In this document: in pieces, positions 27,004 through 37,100 of the stretch | Layout: every line of letters starts with the position of its first letter | Numbering within the stretch: position 1 is the stretch's first letter | Source of the DNA: Bacteroidota bacterium | Lineage (GTDB): Bacteria; Bacteroidota; Bacteroidia; Cytophagales; Cyclobacteriaceae | Direction: 5' to 3' | Assembly (NCBI GenBank): GCA_022567155.1 | Contig: JADFHN010000004.1 | Location: 1 to 64,000, forward strand | DNA length: 64,000 nt | The notes under the pieces: generated by a model | What the model was told of the DNA's origin: nothing | Database searches by the model: none | What the model saw: the letters and a program-made list of their open reading frames with translations, nothing else | Position numbers and translations under genes: made by a program

Positions 27004-27477
27004 TCAGTATTTACTAAATGAAACTAACACTTTGGCTAACCGGATATTTTCAAATGATACTGTCAGGGTTTCCTTGTTTATTTTTTGCTTTCCTGACAAG
27101 GTACCTTTTTCAATGCGAATAAAATCCTTTTGCACATCCGTCAACTTTCCTTCAATCTCCTGGCCATCCAGCATATGAATCCGTAGTTTCTTTCCAATAT
27201 TTTTGAGATACTGCCGGATAAGTTGTAACGGTTGATCAATACCCGGTGATGAAACTTCGAGTAAATAATTCGAGTCAAAATAGTCGCGATTTTCTAGCTC
27301 AATTGAAAGTTTTCTGCTGATACGTGCGCAGTCATCAATGGTAAGCCCTGTATCACTGTCAACTAATACAAGAAGTTTCCCGCTTCCTGACCCGCTTTTG
27401 TGAATAATATTCACTAGAAACTGGTCTTTTTCAAGAAGAGGTTCTACCAAATTTTCTATTTCAACCGTTAATTCCAT
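27004..27477 (-). CDS. rimP: Ribosome maturation factor RimP
   Basis: This is a 157-aa protein if the ATG at 27475-27477 is used ('MELTVEIENLVEPLLE' is the expected N-terminus). Extra codons further upstream would run through the leader hairpin and are not RimP-like. It shows the 'YLLEVSSPGIDQPL' motif near residue 80, diagnostic for the family. RimP assists 30S subunit assembly. It is the first gene of the operon, with its own promoter and a hairpin in the leader. Confidence 0.93.
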   Translation of the reverse strand: MELTVEIENLVEPLLEKDQFLVNIIHKSGSGSGKLLVLVDSDTGLTIDDCARISRKLSIELENRDYFDSNYLLEVSSPGIDQPLQLIRQYLKNIGKKLRIHMLDGQEIEGKLTDVQKDFIRIEKGTLSGKQKINKETLTVSFENIRLAKVLVSFSKY

Positions 27478-27491
27478 AGTTCCGAAACAAA

Positions 27492-27516
27492 AGAGGGGAC
27501 AAATTGTGTCCCCTCT
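27492..27516 (-). terminator. Hairpin plus T-rich tail in rimP leader, possible attenuator
   Basis: agaggggac (27492-27500) pairs perfectly with gtcccctct (27508-27516), a 9-bp stem with a 7-nt loop. On the minus strand it is followed by TTTTGTTT and then, 14 bases after the stem, by the rimP ATG. It sits wholly between the predicted start of transcription and rimP, as expected for an attenuator or a translation-control hairpin. Confidence 0.6.
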
Positions 27517-27531
27517 GGTCAAGAGTGGTTG

Positions 27532-27559
27532 CAAAAGTAGCCTTTTTTTTAGTTTTCAA
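27532..27559 (-). promoter_or_regulatory. Promoter of the rimP-nusA-infB operon
   Basis: On the minus strand TTG (27557-27559), a 17-bp spacer and TACTTTTG (27532-27539) match the Bacteroidota consensus. Transcription should start near 27525, leaving a leader of about 48 nt that contains the hairpin. Confidence 0.65.
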
Positions 27560-27588
27560 CAAGATTGTTCATATCAATTCGACGATAA

Positions 27589-27620
27589 TTGAGTGGGTTT
27601 GCAACGTTTTGTTATTTTTG
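27589..27620 (+). promoter_or_regulatory. Promoter very close to the cysS start
   Basis: TTG at 27589-27591, 21 bp, then TATTTTTG at 27613-27620. The ATG of cysS is only 4 bp downstream, so the transcript may have almost no leader. This promoter is divergent from that of rimP. Confidence 0.5.
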
Positions 27621-27624
27621 CCGC

Positions 27625-29118
27625 ATGCCAGGCGAACTCTACATATTTAACAGCCTTACGAGAAAGAAAGAAAAGTTTGAACCATATAACCCTCCTTTCG
27701 TAGGAATGTATGTTTGCGGTCCGACCGTTTACAGTGATATTCATCTCGGCAATGTCCGTACATTTCTCTCATTCGATGTGGTTTTTCGTTATCTGATTTA
27801 CCTGGGGTATAAAGTTCGCTATGTACGTAACATTACCGATGTAGGTCATCTGGAAAGTGATGCAGATGAAGGTGAGGATAAGATTAGTAAAAAGGCCAAA
27901 CTTATGAACCTGGAGCCTATGGAAGTCGTTCAGAAGTATACTAACGAATTTCATAATGTGCTTCACAAATTCAATATTCTTCCGCCAAATATTGAACCTT
28001 CGGCCACTGGTCACATTATCGAGCAGATTGAATGGGTTAAAAAGCTAATTAGTGAAGGCCTGGCGTATGAAGTAAACGGATCCGTATATTTCGAAGTAAA
28101 TAAATATAATAAGAAAAACCACTATGGCGTATTGTCAGGAAGAGTGGTGGAAGAGCTGATGGAAAGCGGCAGAGAGCTTGACCGCCAGGAAGAAAAGAAG
28201 GAAGCAATTGATTTTGCACTGTGGAAAAAAGCTTCAGAAGGTCATCTTATGAGGTGGAATTCACCCTGGGGAATAGGCTTCCCAGGCTGGCATCTCGAAT
28301 GTTCTGTAATGAGCACAAAATACCTGGGTGATACTTTTGATATACATGGAGGAGGAATGGATCTGAAATTTCCGCATCATGAATGTGAGATCGCACAGTC
28401 GGTGAGCGTAACCGGTAAAACTCCAGCTAAGTATTGGATCCATACCAATATGCTAACCGTGAACGGACAGAAAATGAGTAAATCACTGGGAAACTCTTTT
28501 CTTCCTGAGGAGCTTTTCTGCGGAAGCCATCCATTGCTCGACCAGCCATACAGCCCGATGACAGTACGATTTTTTATGCTCCAGTCGCATTACTCCAGCA
28601 CGCTCGATTTTTCGAACGAAGCGATGAAAGCTGCCTGCAAAGGGTATAAAAAGCTGATCAACGGTCTGAGGATAATCCGGGAAATGCAATATGAGAATCC
28701 GGATGCGGAAAATCCTGAAAACGAACAGCTTGTGATCCAAATCCAAAAAATCATCGATGCCTGCCACAATGCCATGAATGATAATTTCAATACAGCGCTT
28801 ACCATCGGCCATTTGTTTACTCTGTTAAAAAGGATAAACGCCTTGCATAATGGGTTGCTGTCATTTTCGGAAGTAGGAACGGAGACATTTGATAAGCTGA
28901 AAGAGACTTATATAGATTTTATAGTGAATGTGCTCGGGCTAAAAGAAGAAAAACCGGAGGATATCAGTCAGTTTCTTTTGCCTCTTATTGAGCTGTACAA
29001 GGATGCAAAGTTTAACAGGCAGTATGAAAAAGTTGACAAGATAAGGGCAAGCCTGAAAGCATCAGGTATTGTTTTGAAAGATATGAAAACAGGAGTAGAT
29101 TGGGCATATGAGGAATAG
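27625..29118 (+). CDS. cysS: Cysteinyl-tRNA synthetase
   Basis: This is a 497-aa class I synthetase starting '[18 protein letters not shown]' at ATG 27625. The zinc-binding Cys in '[15 protein letters not shown]' lies near residue 30, with the HIGH-like motif reading HLGN. 'WHLECSVMS' and 'HHECEIAQS' supply the other zinc ligands. KMSKSLGN near residue 285 is the KMSKS loop. It charges tRNA-Cys and is intact. Its last 11 bp overlap the start of the M28 peptidase gene. Confidence 0.95.
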   Translation: MPGELYIFNSLTRKKEKFEPYNPPFVGMYVCGPTVYSDIHLGNVRTFLSFDVVFRYLIYLGYKVRYVRNITDVGHLESDADEGEDKISKKAKLMNLEPMEVVQKYTNEFHNVLHKFNILPPNIEPSATGHIIEQIEWVKKLISEGLAYEVNGSVYFEVNKYNKKNHYGVLSGRVVEELMESGRELDRQEEKKEAIDFALWKKASEGHLMRWNSPWGIGFPGWHLECSVMSTKYLGDTFDIHGGGMDLKFPHHECEIAQSVSVTGKTPAKYWIHTNMLTVNGQKMSKSLGNSFLPEELFCGSHPLLDQPYSPMTVRFFMLQSHYSSTLDFSNEAMKAACKGYKKLINGLRIIREMQYENPDAENPENEQLVIQIQKIIDACHNAMNDNFNTALTIGHLFTLLKRINALHNGLLSFSEVGTETFDKLKETYIDFIVNVLGLKEEKPEDISQFLLPLIELYKDAKFNRQYEKVDKIRASLKASGIVLKDMKTGVDWAYEE

Positions 29119-30121
29119 AATATATTTATTATTACTTTCTGCCTGGGTAGTCGTTTCATTTTCCTGTCAGCGAAAGACAATCGATCCGGAGGAGACGGTT
29201 TCAAAACTTCCCGAAAAAAGGGTTGAGGTTCCGGAATTCAATGCTGATTCTGCATTCTATTTTGTTGAAAAACAGGTAAATTTTGGTCCCAGGGTGCCCA
29301 ACAGCAAAGCACACAGGGTCACCGGAGACTATCTGGTAAAAAAACTCAAAAGCTACGGGGCAGAGGTTACAGAACAGCAATTTGAAGCCACCACGTTCGA
29401 TAATGAAATCTTGTATCTGCGTAACATCATTGCCGGCTTTTACCCGGAAAAGCGAAAACGGATTTTGCTGGCAGCTCACTGGGATTCACGTCCTTATGCC
29501 GATAAAGACGAAGACGAGGCCCGCAGAAACGAACCCATAGACGGTGCAAATGACGGCGCCAGCGGGGTAGCTGTATTGCTGGAAATTGCAAGAATAATGC
29601 ACGAATACCCTGTGAAACCGGAAGTAGGAGTAGATATTATATTTTTTGACGGTGAGGACTGGGGCGAATTAAACTCAGGCTTGAGAAAGCCAACTCCAAG
29701 TGACCTGGACTCATGGTGGTGTCTGGGCTCACAGTATTGGTCAAAAAACAAGCATATCCCTAATTATTCAGCCTATTATGGCATTCTAGTGGATATGGTC
29801 GGAGCTAGAAATGCCCAGTTTCATATTGAAGGCCTTTCCAATGATTATGCCGGCAAAGTGGTTAAAAAAATATGGGATTGGGGGAATGTGCTGGGTTACA
29901 GCAATTTATTTATTTATGATATTAAGCCGAGAATCACCGATGACCATAAATATGTAAATGAAATTGCCCGGATTCCTATGGTTATTATTGTTCATTATGA
30001 ACAGGAACATGGCTATTTTGGCGATTTTCACCATACACATAAAGATAATCTGGAACTTATTGATAAAAACGTACTGAAAGGAGTAGGCGAAACCCTTTCG
30101 TATGTCATTTATCACGAGTAG
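29108..30121 (+). CDS. M28 family zinc peptidase / glutaminyl cyclase-like lipoprotein
   Basis: The 337-aa protein has a lipoprotein signal (VVSFSCQ, Cys near residue 20). The M28 domain shows the expected metal ligands: AAHWDSRP (His, Asp), NDGASG (Asp), FFDGEDWGE (Glu/Asp), and HHTHKDN near the C-terminus (His). The sequence around 'GPRVPNSKAH' and the DGEDWG box fits the glutaminyl-peptide cyclotransferase branch better than aminopeptidases, so it may cyclise N-terminal Gln; this is inferred. It is translated from within the cysS 3' end. Confidence 0.85.
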   Translation: MRNRIYLLLLSAWVVVSFSCQRKTIDPEETVSKLPEKRVEVPEFNADSAFYFVEKQVNFGPRVPNSKAHRVTGDYLVKKLKSYGAEVTEQQFEATTFDNEILYLRNIIAGFYPEKRKRILLAAHWDSRPYADKDEDEARRNEPIDGANDGASGVAVLLEIARIMHEYPVKPEVGVDIIFFDGEDWGELNSGLRKPTPSDLDSWWCLGSQYWSKNKHIPNYSAYYGILVDMVGARNAQFHIEGLSNDYAGKVVKKIWDWGNVLGYSNLFIYDIKPRITDDHKYVNEIARIPMVIIVHYEQEHGYFGDFHHTHKDNLELIDKNVLKGVGETLSYVIYHE

Positions 30122-30126
30122 CTGCT

Positions 30127-30990
30127 TTATTTATCGAGAATATTAAGCAGGTATTTCCCGTACCCACTGTTTACAAGCGGCTTGGCAAGCTCTCTGAGTT
30201 TCTCACCGTCAATGTACCCCATACGGTAGGCAATTTCCTCAATACAGCCTATTTTCAGTCCCTGCCTCTCTTCAATGACACGTACAAATTCGCCGGCCTG
30301 CATCAATGATACAAATGTGCCTGTATCCAGCCAGGCGGTACCTCTGCCAAGAATGTCAACCTTCAACCTGCTATTTTCAAGATATGTTTTGTTAACATCG
30401 GTAATTTCATACTCCCCGCGAGCGCTCGGCTTTAGATCACGGGCAATTTCCACAACCTGATTGTCGTAAAAATAAAGTCCCGGTATTGCAAAATTTGATT
30501 TGGGATGCCTGGGTTTTTCCTCTATGGATATTACTTCTTTGTTATCATTGAATTCAACCACTCCGTAGCGTTGTGGATCATGAACGTGATAAGCAAATAC
30601 AATTCCACCATCAGGATTATTGTTGTTTCGTAAAAGCCGGCCCATACCAGTGCCATAAAAAATATTATCACCAAGAATCAGGGCAACATTATCTTTTCCG
30701 ATAAATGATTCGCCGATGGTAAATGCCTGGGCAAGTCCTTTGGGTTTGGGTTGTGTTTCGTAATGAAAATTACATCCCAGCCGGATCCCGTCTCCAAGCA
30801 GACCCTGAAATAATGGTATATCTTTCGGTGTTGAAATGATAAGAATTTCACGGATGCCTGCAATCATCAAGGTAGCGAGGGGGTAATAAATCATGGGTTT
30901 GTCATACACAGGCAGGAGCTGTTTACTGACTGACAACGTTACCGGGTGGAGCCTTGATCCTGTGCCGCCTGCAAGAATGATCCCTTTCAT
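30127..30990 (-). CDS. rfbA: Glucose-1-phosphate thymidylyltransferase
   Basis: This 287-aa nucleotidyltransferase opens with '[18 protein letters not shown]' (the signature loop GGxGxRL). It continues with '[10 protein letters not shown]', 'GDNIFYG' and 'WLDTGT', all typical of RfbA/RmlA. It makes dTDP-glucose from dTTP and glucose 1-phosphate. It is the last gene of the nucleotide-sugar operon, 30 bp after rfbB. RfbC and RfbD are not in the window. Confidence 0.95.
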   Translation of the reverse strand: MKGIILAGGTGSRLHPVTLSVSKQLLPVYDKPMIYYPLATLMIAGIREILIISTPKDIPLFQGLLGDGIRLGCNFHYETQPKPKGLAQAFTIGESFIGKDNVALILGDNIFYGTGMGRLLRNNNNPDGGIVFAYHVHDPQRYGVVEFNDNKEVISIEEKPRHPKSNFAIPGLYFYDNQVVEIARDLKPSARGEYEITDVNKTYLENSRLKVDILGRGTAWLDTGTFVSLMQAGEFVRVIEERQGLKIGCIEEIAYRMGYIDGEKLRELAKPLVNSGYGKYLLNILDK

Positions 30991-31020
30991 AATACTGTTT
31001 TGTATTTTTATCTGGTGATA

Positions 31021-32088
31021 TTAACGGTTTTTGTATTGATTGTCATAGTACGTTTTGTATGCTCCCGAAGTTAAACGATCCAGCCAGGCTTCGTTTTCAA
31101 GATACCAGTCAACCGTATTTTCAAGCCCCTGATCAAATGTTACCGAAGGTTTCCATTCCAGTTCATTGCTGATCTTTGTAGCGTCAATAGCATACCGCAG
31201 ATCGTGGCCGGGGCGGTCTTTAACAAATTCTATCAGTTTTTCAGATGTTCCGGTTTGCCTGTGAAGTTTATCATCCATAATACGGCACAACAATCTGACA
31301 ATATCAATATTCTTCCACTCATTTAACCCGCCTATATTGTAGGTTTCCCCCTTTCTTCCGCGATGGAACACAAGATCAATGGCTGCAGCATGATCTTTCA
31401 CATAAAGCCAGTCACGGATATTCTCCCCTTTTCCGTACACCGGCAATGGTTTTTTGTTCCGGATGTTATGGATCATTAACGGAAGTAGTTTTTCAGGAAA
31501 CTGATAAGGGCCATAATTATTTGAACAATTTGTAATTACAACAGGTAAGGCGTAGGTATTCTCATAAGCTCTTACAAAATGGTCAGAACCGGCTTTGGAT
31601 GCTGAATAAGGGGATTTAGGGTCGTAAGAAGTGGTTTCAGTGAAATAGCCCGATTCACTGAGCGATCCATATACTTCATCCGTAGAAATATGGCAAAAAA
31701 GCTTATTATTAAATTGATCTTTCCAGGAGGTTAATGCAGCGTTTAAAAGATTTACCGTTCCAAAAACATTGGTAGTAACAAAACTTAAAGGATCCTGAAT
31801 AGACCTGTCAACATGAGATTCGGCAGCAAGATGGATCACAGCATCAAATTCATGATTATTAAAAAGGGTATTGATAAATGTCACATTCGTAATGTCGCCC
31901 TTAATAAATTTATAATTAGGCATTTTTTCGACATCACGTAAATTTTCCAGATTGCCTGCATAAGTGAGTTTATCCAGGTTAACAATGGTATAATCCGGGT
32001 ATGTGGTAACAAACCAGCGCACTACATGTGAACCGATAAAACCTGCTCCGCCTGTTATTAAAATATTATATTTTTTATTACTTTCCAC
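31021..32088 (-). CDS. rfbB: dTDP-glucose 4,6-dehydratase
   Basis: This 355-aa extended SDR enzyme has NAD motif GGAGFIG near residue 13, 'HLAAESHVDRSI' near 86, 'STDEVYG' near 134 with catalytic Thr/Asp/Glu, and YSASKAGSDH (Tyr, Lys) near 160. It converts dTDP-glucose to dTDP-4-keto-6-deoxyglucose, the precursor of rhamnose and other deoxysugars. Its start overlaps the galE stop by 11 bp, so the two are translationally coupled. Confidence 0.95.
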   Translation of the reverse strand: MESNKKYNILITGGAGFIGSHVVRWFVTTYPDYTIVNLDKLTYAGNLENLRDVEKMPNYKFIKGDITNVTFINTLFNNHEFDAVIHLAAESHVDRSIQDPLSFVTTNVFGTVNLLNAALTSWKDQFNNKLFCHISTDEVYGSLSESGYFTETTSYDPKSPYSASKAGSDHFVRAYENTYALPVVITNCSNNYGPYQFPEKLLPLMIHNIRNKKPLPVYGKGENIRDWLYVKDHAAAIDLVFHRGRKGETYNIGGLNEWKNIDIVRLLCRIMDDKLHRQTGTSEKLIEFVKDRPGHDLRYAIDATKISNELEWKPSVTFDQGLENTVDWYLENEAWLDRLTSGAYKTYYDNQYKNR

Positions 32089-33106
32089 GGCTTTTTAGTA
32101 CTTTCTGCCAGTTCCAGGCATCGTTTAATGCCTGCTTTAACGATCGTTCGGCTTTCCAGTTTAGTACTTTATTTATTTTATCGGCATTTGCCCATACTTT
32201 CTCTATGTCACCTGGTCTGCGTCTGCCAATCCGGTAATTTACTTTTTCACCTGTTGCCAACTCGAAGGTTTTTATCACATCAAGTACGGTATGGCCATTT
32301 CCTGTACCTACGTTGAATACCAGATTTAAGGAATCATTTTTTTCATTTTCCAGATAATCCAGTGCTTTTACATGCGCCTTTGCCAGGTCAACCACATGAA
32401 TATAATCTCGCACACACGTTCCGTCGGGGGTATTATAATCATCTCCGAAGATAATAAGTTCTTCGCGGATTCCGGCCACGGTTTGAGTAAGAAACGGGAT
32501 AAGGTTATTGGGGGTTCCAATCGGCAATTCACCAATTTGTGAGGTAGGATGTGCTCCGACAGGATTAAAGTATCGTAGCGAAATGGCTTTTATTTTCCCG
32601 GATGCAACAACGGTATCTTCAATGATTTCTTCGCAGATTTGCTTGGTATTGCCATATGGCGATTCGGCTTTTTTTACCGGCGATGATTCTGTAACCGGTA
32701 AATCATCGGGCTGTCCATAAACCGTGCAGGAAGAGGAAAAAACAAGGTTTTTTATATTGAAGTTCAGCATGGCGCTTAAAAGCACCAGCAGCGAACTGAT
32801 ATTGTTTTTATAGTATTGAACCGGCTTTTCTATTGATTCTCCAACCGCTTTGTAGGCTGCAAAATGCATGCATCCGGAAATTTCCGGCTCCGATTCAAAT
32901 ACATGATTTACGAAATGTTCATCGTTGCAGTCGCCTGTATATAGCGAGATGGTTTCTCCAGTTATTACTTCGATTCCTTTAAGAACGCTCTTTTCTGAAT
33001 TTGAAAAGTTGTCAATGATCACAGGTTTGTAATCTGCCCGAAATAATTCAACTACGGTATGAGATCCGATATAGCCGGCGCCGCCTGTCACTAAAATTGA
33101 TGGCAT
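32078..33106 (-). CDS. galE: UDP-glucose 4-epimerase
   Basis: This 342-aa extended SDR enzyme has GGAGYIGSHT at residues 7-16, 'CMHFAAYKAVGES' near 80, 'SSSCTVYGQP' near 125 and YGNTKQICEE (Tyr, Lys) near 150. 'GTCVRDYIHVVDLAKAH' near 225 is diagnostic of GalE. It interconverts UDP-glucose and UDP-galactose. It lies 2 bp from the uxs stop and overlaps rfbB by 11 bp. Confidence 0.95.
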   Translation of the reverse strand: MPSILVTGGAGYIGSHTVVELFRADYKPVIIDNFSNSEKSVLKGIEVITGETISLYTGDCNDEHFVNHVFESEPEISGCMHFAAYKAVGESIEKPVQYYKNNISSLLVLLSAMLNFNIKNLVFSSSCTVYGQPDDLPVTESSPVKKAESPYGNTKQICEEIIEDTVVASGKIKAISLRYFNPVGAHPTSQIGELPIGTPNNLIPFLTQTVAGIREELIIFGDDYNTPDGTCVRDYIHVVDLAKAHVKALDYLENEKNDSLNLVFNVGTGNGHTVLDVIKTFELATGEKVNYRIGRRRPGDIEKVWANADKINKVLNWKAERSLKQALNDAWNWQKVLKSRGK

Positions 33107-33108
33107 TG

Positions 33109-34098
33109 TTATCTGATATAGTCTTTAAATGTGTGGTGCTCTGTTTTATGAAGTTCTTCCTCCGGTAAGGATTTAAAATACGAATATGTAATCTCAAGCC
33201 CTTCTTTCCTCGATACCCTTGGCTCCCATCCCAGAATTTCTTTTGCTTTTGTAATATCAGGTTTGCGTTGCGAAGGATCATCTTCAGGGATGGGCCTATA
33301 AACCACTTTTTGTTTGGTACCCGTAAGTCTGATGATCTCTTCAGCAAATTCCTTAATCGTGATTTCATCCGGATTGCCTATGTTTACCGGATAGGTATAA
33401 TCACTGAACAATAACTTTACAATGCCCTCAATCAGATCGTCAATGTAACAGAAAGATCTTGTCTGGCTTCCGTCACCGAAAATAGTCAGGTCTTCGCCCC
33501 GCAGGGCTTGTCCGATAAATGCCGGAAGAACCCGGCCGTCGTTCAGTCGCATTTTGGGCCCGTAGGTATTGAATATTCGTACAATACGGGTATCAATGCC
33601 ATGAAAGGTATGGTAGGCCATGGTAATAGCTTCCTGAAACCGTTTGGCTTCATCATAAACACCCCTCGGTCCGATGGGATTTACATTCCCATAGTAGTCT
33701 TCGGTCTGGGGGTGAACCTTTGGATCGCCATATACTTCAGATGTGCTCGCTACCAGTATGCGGGCTTTCTTTGACCTGGCCAGTCCCAGCAGGTTGTGGG
33801 TACCCAGCGAACCCACTTTTAATGTTTGAATTGGAATTTTCAGGTAATCGATCGGGCTGGCTGGGGAGGCAAAATGCAGAATATAATCCAGGTGGCCTGG
33901 CACATACACGAAACTGGAGACATCATGATGAAAAAATTCAAAATTTTTTTCTTTGAAAAGATACTCGATGTTTTTCAAATCACCTGTTATCAGGTTATCC
34001 ATACCAATAACCTGATAGCCTTCAGCCATAAATCGGTCGCAAAGATGTGATCCGATAAACCCGGCCGCTCCGGTAATAAGAATTTTTTTATTCTTCAT
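33109..34098 (-). CDS. UDP-glucuronate decarboxylase (UDP-xylose synthase)
   Basis: The 329-aa protein, from ATG 34096-34098 (N-terminus [20 protein letters not shown]), is an extended SDR. It has '[20 protein letters not shown]' near residue 75, 'STSEVYGDP' near 115 and YDEAKRF (Tyr, Lys) near 145, all diagnostic of UXS. It decarboxylates UDP-glucuronate, supplied by the upstream ugd product, to UDP-xylose. Its start overlaps the ugd stop by 11 bp. Codons upstream of this ATG lie within ugd and are not used. Confidence 0.93.
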   Translation of the reverse strand: MKNKKILITGAAGFIGSHLCDRFMAEGYQVIGMDNLITGDLKNIEYLFKEKNFEFFHHDVSSFVYVPGHLDYILHFASPASPIDYLKIPIQTLKVGSLGTHNLLGLARSKKARILVASTSEVYGDPKVHPQTEDYYGNVNPIGPRGVYDEAKRFQEAITMAYHTFHGIDTRIVRIFNTYGPKMRLNDGRVLPAFIGQALRGEDLTIFGDGSQTRSFCYIDDLIEGIVKLLFSDYTYPVNIGNPDEITIKEFAEEIIRLTGTKQKVVYRPIPEDDPSQRKPDITKAKEILGWEPRVSRKEGLEITYSYFKSLPEEELHKTEHHTFKDYIR

Positions 34099-35404
34099 AA
34101 ATATACGCTCTTCCGATGCTAAAATACGCGAAACCATGCTTTTTCATTGTATCTGTTTCATACAGGTTTCTTCCGTCAAATACAACTTTATGGTTCATCA
34201 GGTTAGCCATTTTATCAAATTCAGGCGACCTGAAAACCGGCCATTCGGTCACGATAAGCAGGGCGTCGGCATTTTCCAACGCTTCATATTCATCCTTACA
34301 TAAAACAATTTTATCGCCAAATATCTTCTTTACATGCTCCATCGCCTCAGGATCATACGCTCGAATAGAAGCCCCGGCTTCAAGCAGCATGCGTATGTTA
34401 TCCAAAGAAGGCGCCTCCCTGATGTCATCTGTAGAGGGTTTAAATGCCAGGCCCCACAGTGCAATGATTTTTCCCTCTAAACTGTTGTTGAAATAATCGT
34501 TCATCAGGGGGATCAGCTTTGTTTTCTGGCTGGAGTTTACCTTCATAACGGCATTCAGGATCTTAAAGTCATAATCTACTTCATCTGAGGAATTTGCCAA
34601 TGCACGTACATCTTTCGGGAAACAGCTACCTCCATAACCAATTCCTGCGAATAAGAATCTTTTGCCAATACGGTTATCTGTTCCTATACCTTTTCTAACA
34701 GCATCGACGTTGGCGCCCAGTTTCTCACATAAATTGGCAATTTCATTCATGAAAGTGATTTTAGTGGCAAGAAATGCATTAGCCGCATATTTTGTTAATT
34801 CTGCCGATCTTTCATCCATAAATAAAATCGGATTTCCCTGCCTTACAAGCGGCGTAAATAACTCACTCATTATTTTCTGTGCTTTTTCAGACGTTGTCCC
34901 TACTACAACCCGGTCAGGTTTCATAAAATCCTCAACGGCAACGCCTTCACGCAAAAACTCAGGATTTGAAACTACATCAAATTCCACGTTTGAACCGGCT
35001 GCAATTCTGTCACGTACTTTCTCGCATGTTCCTACCGGAACGGTACTTTTATCTACAATCACTGTATAATCCTTCAACAATGGGCCGAGTTGTTCAGCAA
35101 CGCGGAGAATAAACTTAAGGTCCGCTGATCCGTTTTCTTCAGGGGGAGTAGGCAGCGCTAAAAATATGATCTCAGCCCCGCTAACCCCTTCTTCAAGACT
35201 TGTAGTGAAGGATAATCTTCCTTGACGTACGTTACGTTCAAATAAGATTTCAAGTCCTGGTTCATAGATCGGGATATTGCCGTTTTGCAGATTTTCAACT
35301 TTTTTCTCATCGATATCAACGCATCTTACATGATTGCCTGTTTCCGCCAGGCATGTACCGGTTACCAGTCCTACATAACCTGTTCCAACAACTGTTATAT
35401 ACAT
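34088..35404 (-). CDS. ugd: UDP-glucose 6-dehydrogenase
   Basis: This 438-aa UDP-glucose/GDP-mannose dehydrogenase has [10 protein letters not shown] at residues 7-16 (NAD site), '[13 protein letters not shown]' near 120, and '[16 protein letters not shown]' near 255 with the catalytic Cys. '[17 protein letters not shown]' marks the C-terminal UDP-binding domain. It oxidises UDP-glucose to UDP-glucuronate. It is the first gene of ugd-uxs-galE-rfbB-rfbA, a set that feeds capsule, exopolysaccharide or LPS synthesis. Confidence 0.95.
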   Translation of the reverse strand: MYITVVGTGYVGLVTGTCLAETGNHVRCVDIDEKKVENLQNGNIPIYEPGLEILFERNVRQGRLSFTTSLEEGVSGAEIIFLALPTPPEENGSADLKFILRVAEQLGPLLKDYTVIVDKSTVPVGTCEKVRDRIAAGSNVEFDVVSNPEFLREGVAVEDFMKPDRVVVGTTSEKAQKIMSELFTPLVRQGNPILFMDERSAELTKYAANAFLATKITFMNEIANLCEKLGANVDAVRKGIGTDNRIGKRFLFAGIGYGGSCFPKDVRALANSSDEVDYDFKILNAVMKVNSSQKTKLIPLMNDYFNNSLEGKIIALWGLAFKPSTDDIREAPSLDNIRMLLEAGASIRAYDPEAMEHVKKIFGDKIVLCKDEYEALENADALLIVTEWPVFRSPEFDKMANLMNHKVVFDGRNLYETDTMKKHGFAYFSIGRAYIYEE

Positions 35405-35439
35405 TTTAAATTAATTCGCCGGTTATTCTAAAAACATCG

Positions 35440-35447
35440 CAAATTTA
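35440..35447 (-). promoter_or_regulatory. -7 element before ugd
   Basis: TAAATTTG on the minus strand matches TAnnTTTG, 35 bp upstream of the ugd ATG. No convincing -33 TTG accompanies it. Confidence 0.35.
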
Positions 35448-35586
35448 TTCTGAAAACTTTGTATTCCCACCTTTTCAATGAAATGTTAAATCCGGTCAAT
35501 TGCACCGGACGGGTTGGTATAAGGTCAGGTATTCCTTAATTTAGCGAATAATCTACATCTAAATGTCTTAAATAGCTGGAAATAAG

Positions 35587-36735
35587 GTGAGTAAAGAAGC
35601 TACAGTAGTAAATGAAAATAACGCAATGATCAGGGATATGATCCGTGATTTTGCCGAAAAGGAAATACGGCCGCATATGAGAGTGTGGGATGAGACCCAG
35701 GAATTTCCGGTTCCACTGTTCCGAAAGATGGGTGCGTTGGGGCTGATGGGAGTTTTGGTACCGCATGAATATGACGGTTCCGGTTTCGGATATCAGGAAT
35801 ACGTTACTGTAATTTCAGAGATTGCCAGGGTGGATGGCTCAATCGGTTTGTCAGTAGCAGCGCATAATTCACTTTGCACCGGGCATCTACTTCAATTTGG
35901 AAATGAAGCTCAAAAGAAGAAATGGCTTCCAAAGTTAGCATCGGGCGAATGGATCGGGGCATGGGGGCTCACTGAGCCCAATACTGGTTCGGATGCTGCC
36001 AGAATGAATACTGTGGCAGTGAAGGATGGCGATTATTATGTGATCAACGGTTCCAAGAACTTTATCACACATGGAAAATCCGGAGATATTTTTGTTGTAA
36101 TTGTTAGAACCGGAGAAAAGGGAGATTCAAGGGGGATGACTGCATTTAGTATTGTAAAAGGCACGCCTGGTTTTTCATCAGGGCGAAAGGAAGATAAACT
36201 TGGAATGCGGGCTTCTGAAACTACCGAGTTAATATTTGAAGATTGCCGGGTGCATAAGGACAATATGATCGGAGCAGAAGGAGAGGGGTTTATCCAGTCT
36301 CTTAAAGTACTGGATGGTGGCCGCATTTCTATTGCGGCGCTTGCACTGGGAATTGCCAGGGGCGCCCTGGAGGCATCCATAATATACGCCGGCCAAAGAC
36401 ATCAGTTTGGGAAACCTATAGCCAGTTTTCAGGGTATCTCATTTAAGCTTGCTGATATGGCAACTAAAATCGAAGCTGCTGAACTTCTTACCCGCAGGGC
36501 TGCCGAGCTCAAGGATAATCATCAGCCTGTTACAAAAGAGTCGGCTATGGCAAAATACTATGCCTCCGAAATTGCCGTTGAGGTTTCTACTGAAGCCGTT
36601 CAGATTTTCGGAGGCTATGGATATACCAAAGACTATCCTGTTGAAAAGTATTACCGTGATTCCAAGTTGTGCACGATAGGTGAAGGCACGACTGAAATTC
36701 AAAAAATAGTAATATCCAGGTCTATTCTGGCCTGA
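35587..36735 (+). CDS. Acyl-CoA dehydrogenase
   Basis: The 382-aa flavoprotein starts at GTG 35587. It has the family signatures 'GAWGLTEPNTGSDAA' near residue 120 and 'QIFGGYGYTKDYPVEKYYRD' near 340, followed by GEGTTEIQK, where the Glu is the usual catalytic base. It oxidises acyl-CoA to enoyl-CoA, passing electrons to ETF. Chain-length preference is not readable. A second paralogue is at 50258-51397. No beta-oxidation partners are next to it. Confidence 0.92.
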   Translation: MSKEATVVNENNAMIRDMIRDFAEKEIRPHMRVWDETQEFPVPLFRKMGALGLMGVLVPHEYDGSGFGYQEYVTVISEIARVDGSIGLSVAAHNSLCTGHLLQFGNEAQKKKWLPKLASGEWIGAWGLTEPNTGSDAARMNTVAVKDGDYYVINGSKNFITHGKSGDIFVVIVRTGEKGDSRGMTAFSIVKGTPGFSSGRKEDKLGMRASETTELIFEDCRVHKDNMIGAEGEGFIQSLKVLDGGRISIAALALGIARGALEASIIYAGQRHQFGKPIASFQGISFKLADMATKIEAAELLTRRAAELKDNHQPVTKESAMAKYYASEIAVEVSTEAVQIFGGYGYTKDYPVEKYYRDSKLCTIGEGTTEIQKIVISRSILA

Positions 36736-36780
36736 TTTGAAACGAAGAGTAGGGGTATTGTAAATTTCATTACGATTAGG

Positions 36781-36811
36781 TTGATGATAATTTATTAATA
36801 AGCTAACTTTG
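36781..36811 (+). promoter_or_regulatory. Promoter of rpsU
   Basis: TTG at 36781-36783, 20 bp, then TAACTTTG at 36804-36811 is a near-ideal Bacteroidota promoter 24 bp before the rpsU ATG. Confidence 0.65.
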
Positions 36812-36835
36812 CACTCCTGAAAATAAAATTTAAGT

Positions 36836-37030
36836 ATGATTGTCATAAACGTAAAAGAAAACGAATCAATAGACAGAGCTTTAAAAAGGTTTAAGAAAAA
36901 ATTTGAGCGTACCGGGGTGCTAAAGGAGCTCAGAGCCCGTACTTTTTACGAAAAACCCTCAATAAAAAACCGGATTATGAAGCTTAAAGCTGCATACAGG
37001 CAAAAGATGTATGCAAATGAGAATTATTAG
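36836..37030 (+). CDS. rpsU: 30S ribosomal protein S21
   Basis: This 64-aa basic protein has the S21 pattern '[21 protein letters not shown]' and '[10 protein letters not shown]', of normal size for Bacteroidota. It joins the 30S subunit near the anti-Shine-Dalgarno end of 16S rRNA. It is followed by the xer gene and hpf in an order common in Bacteroidota. Confidence 0.95.
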   Translation: MIVINVKENESIDRALKRFKKKFERTGVLKELRARTFYEKPSIKNRIMKLKAAYRQKMYANENY

Positions 37031-37100
37031 CAGCCGGTTCTTTTTCTCCCAAAAATTCATTAAGTTCGTACTACAATACTTTTTTGTAATACGGGCTTAA

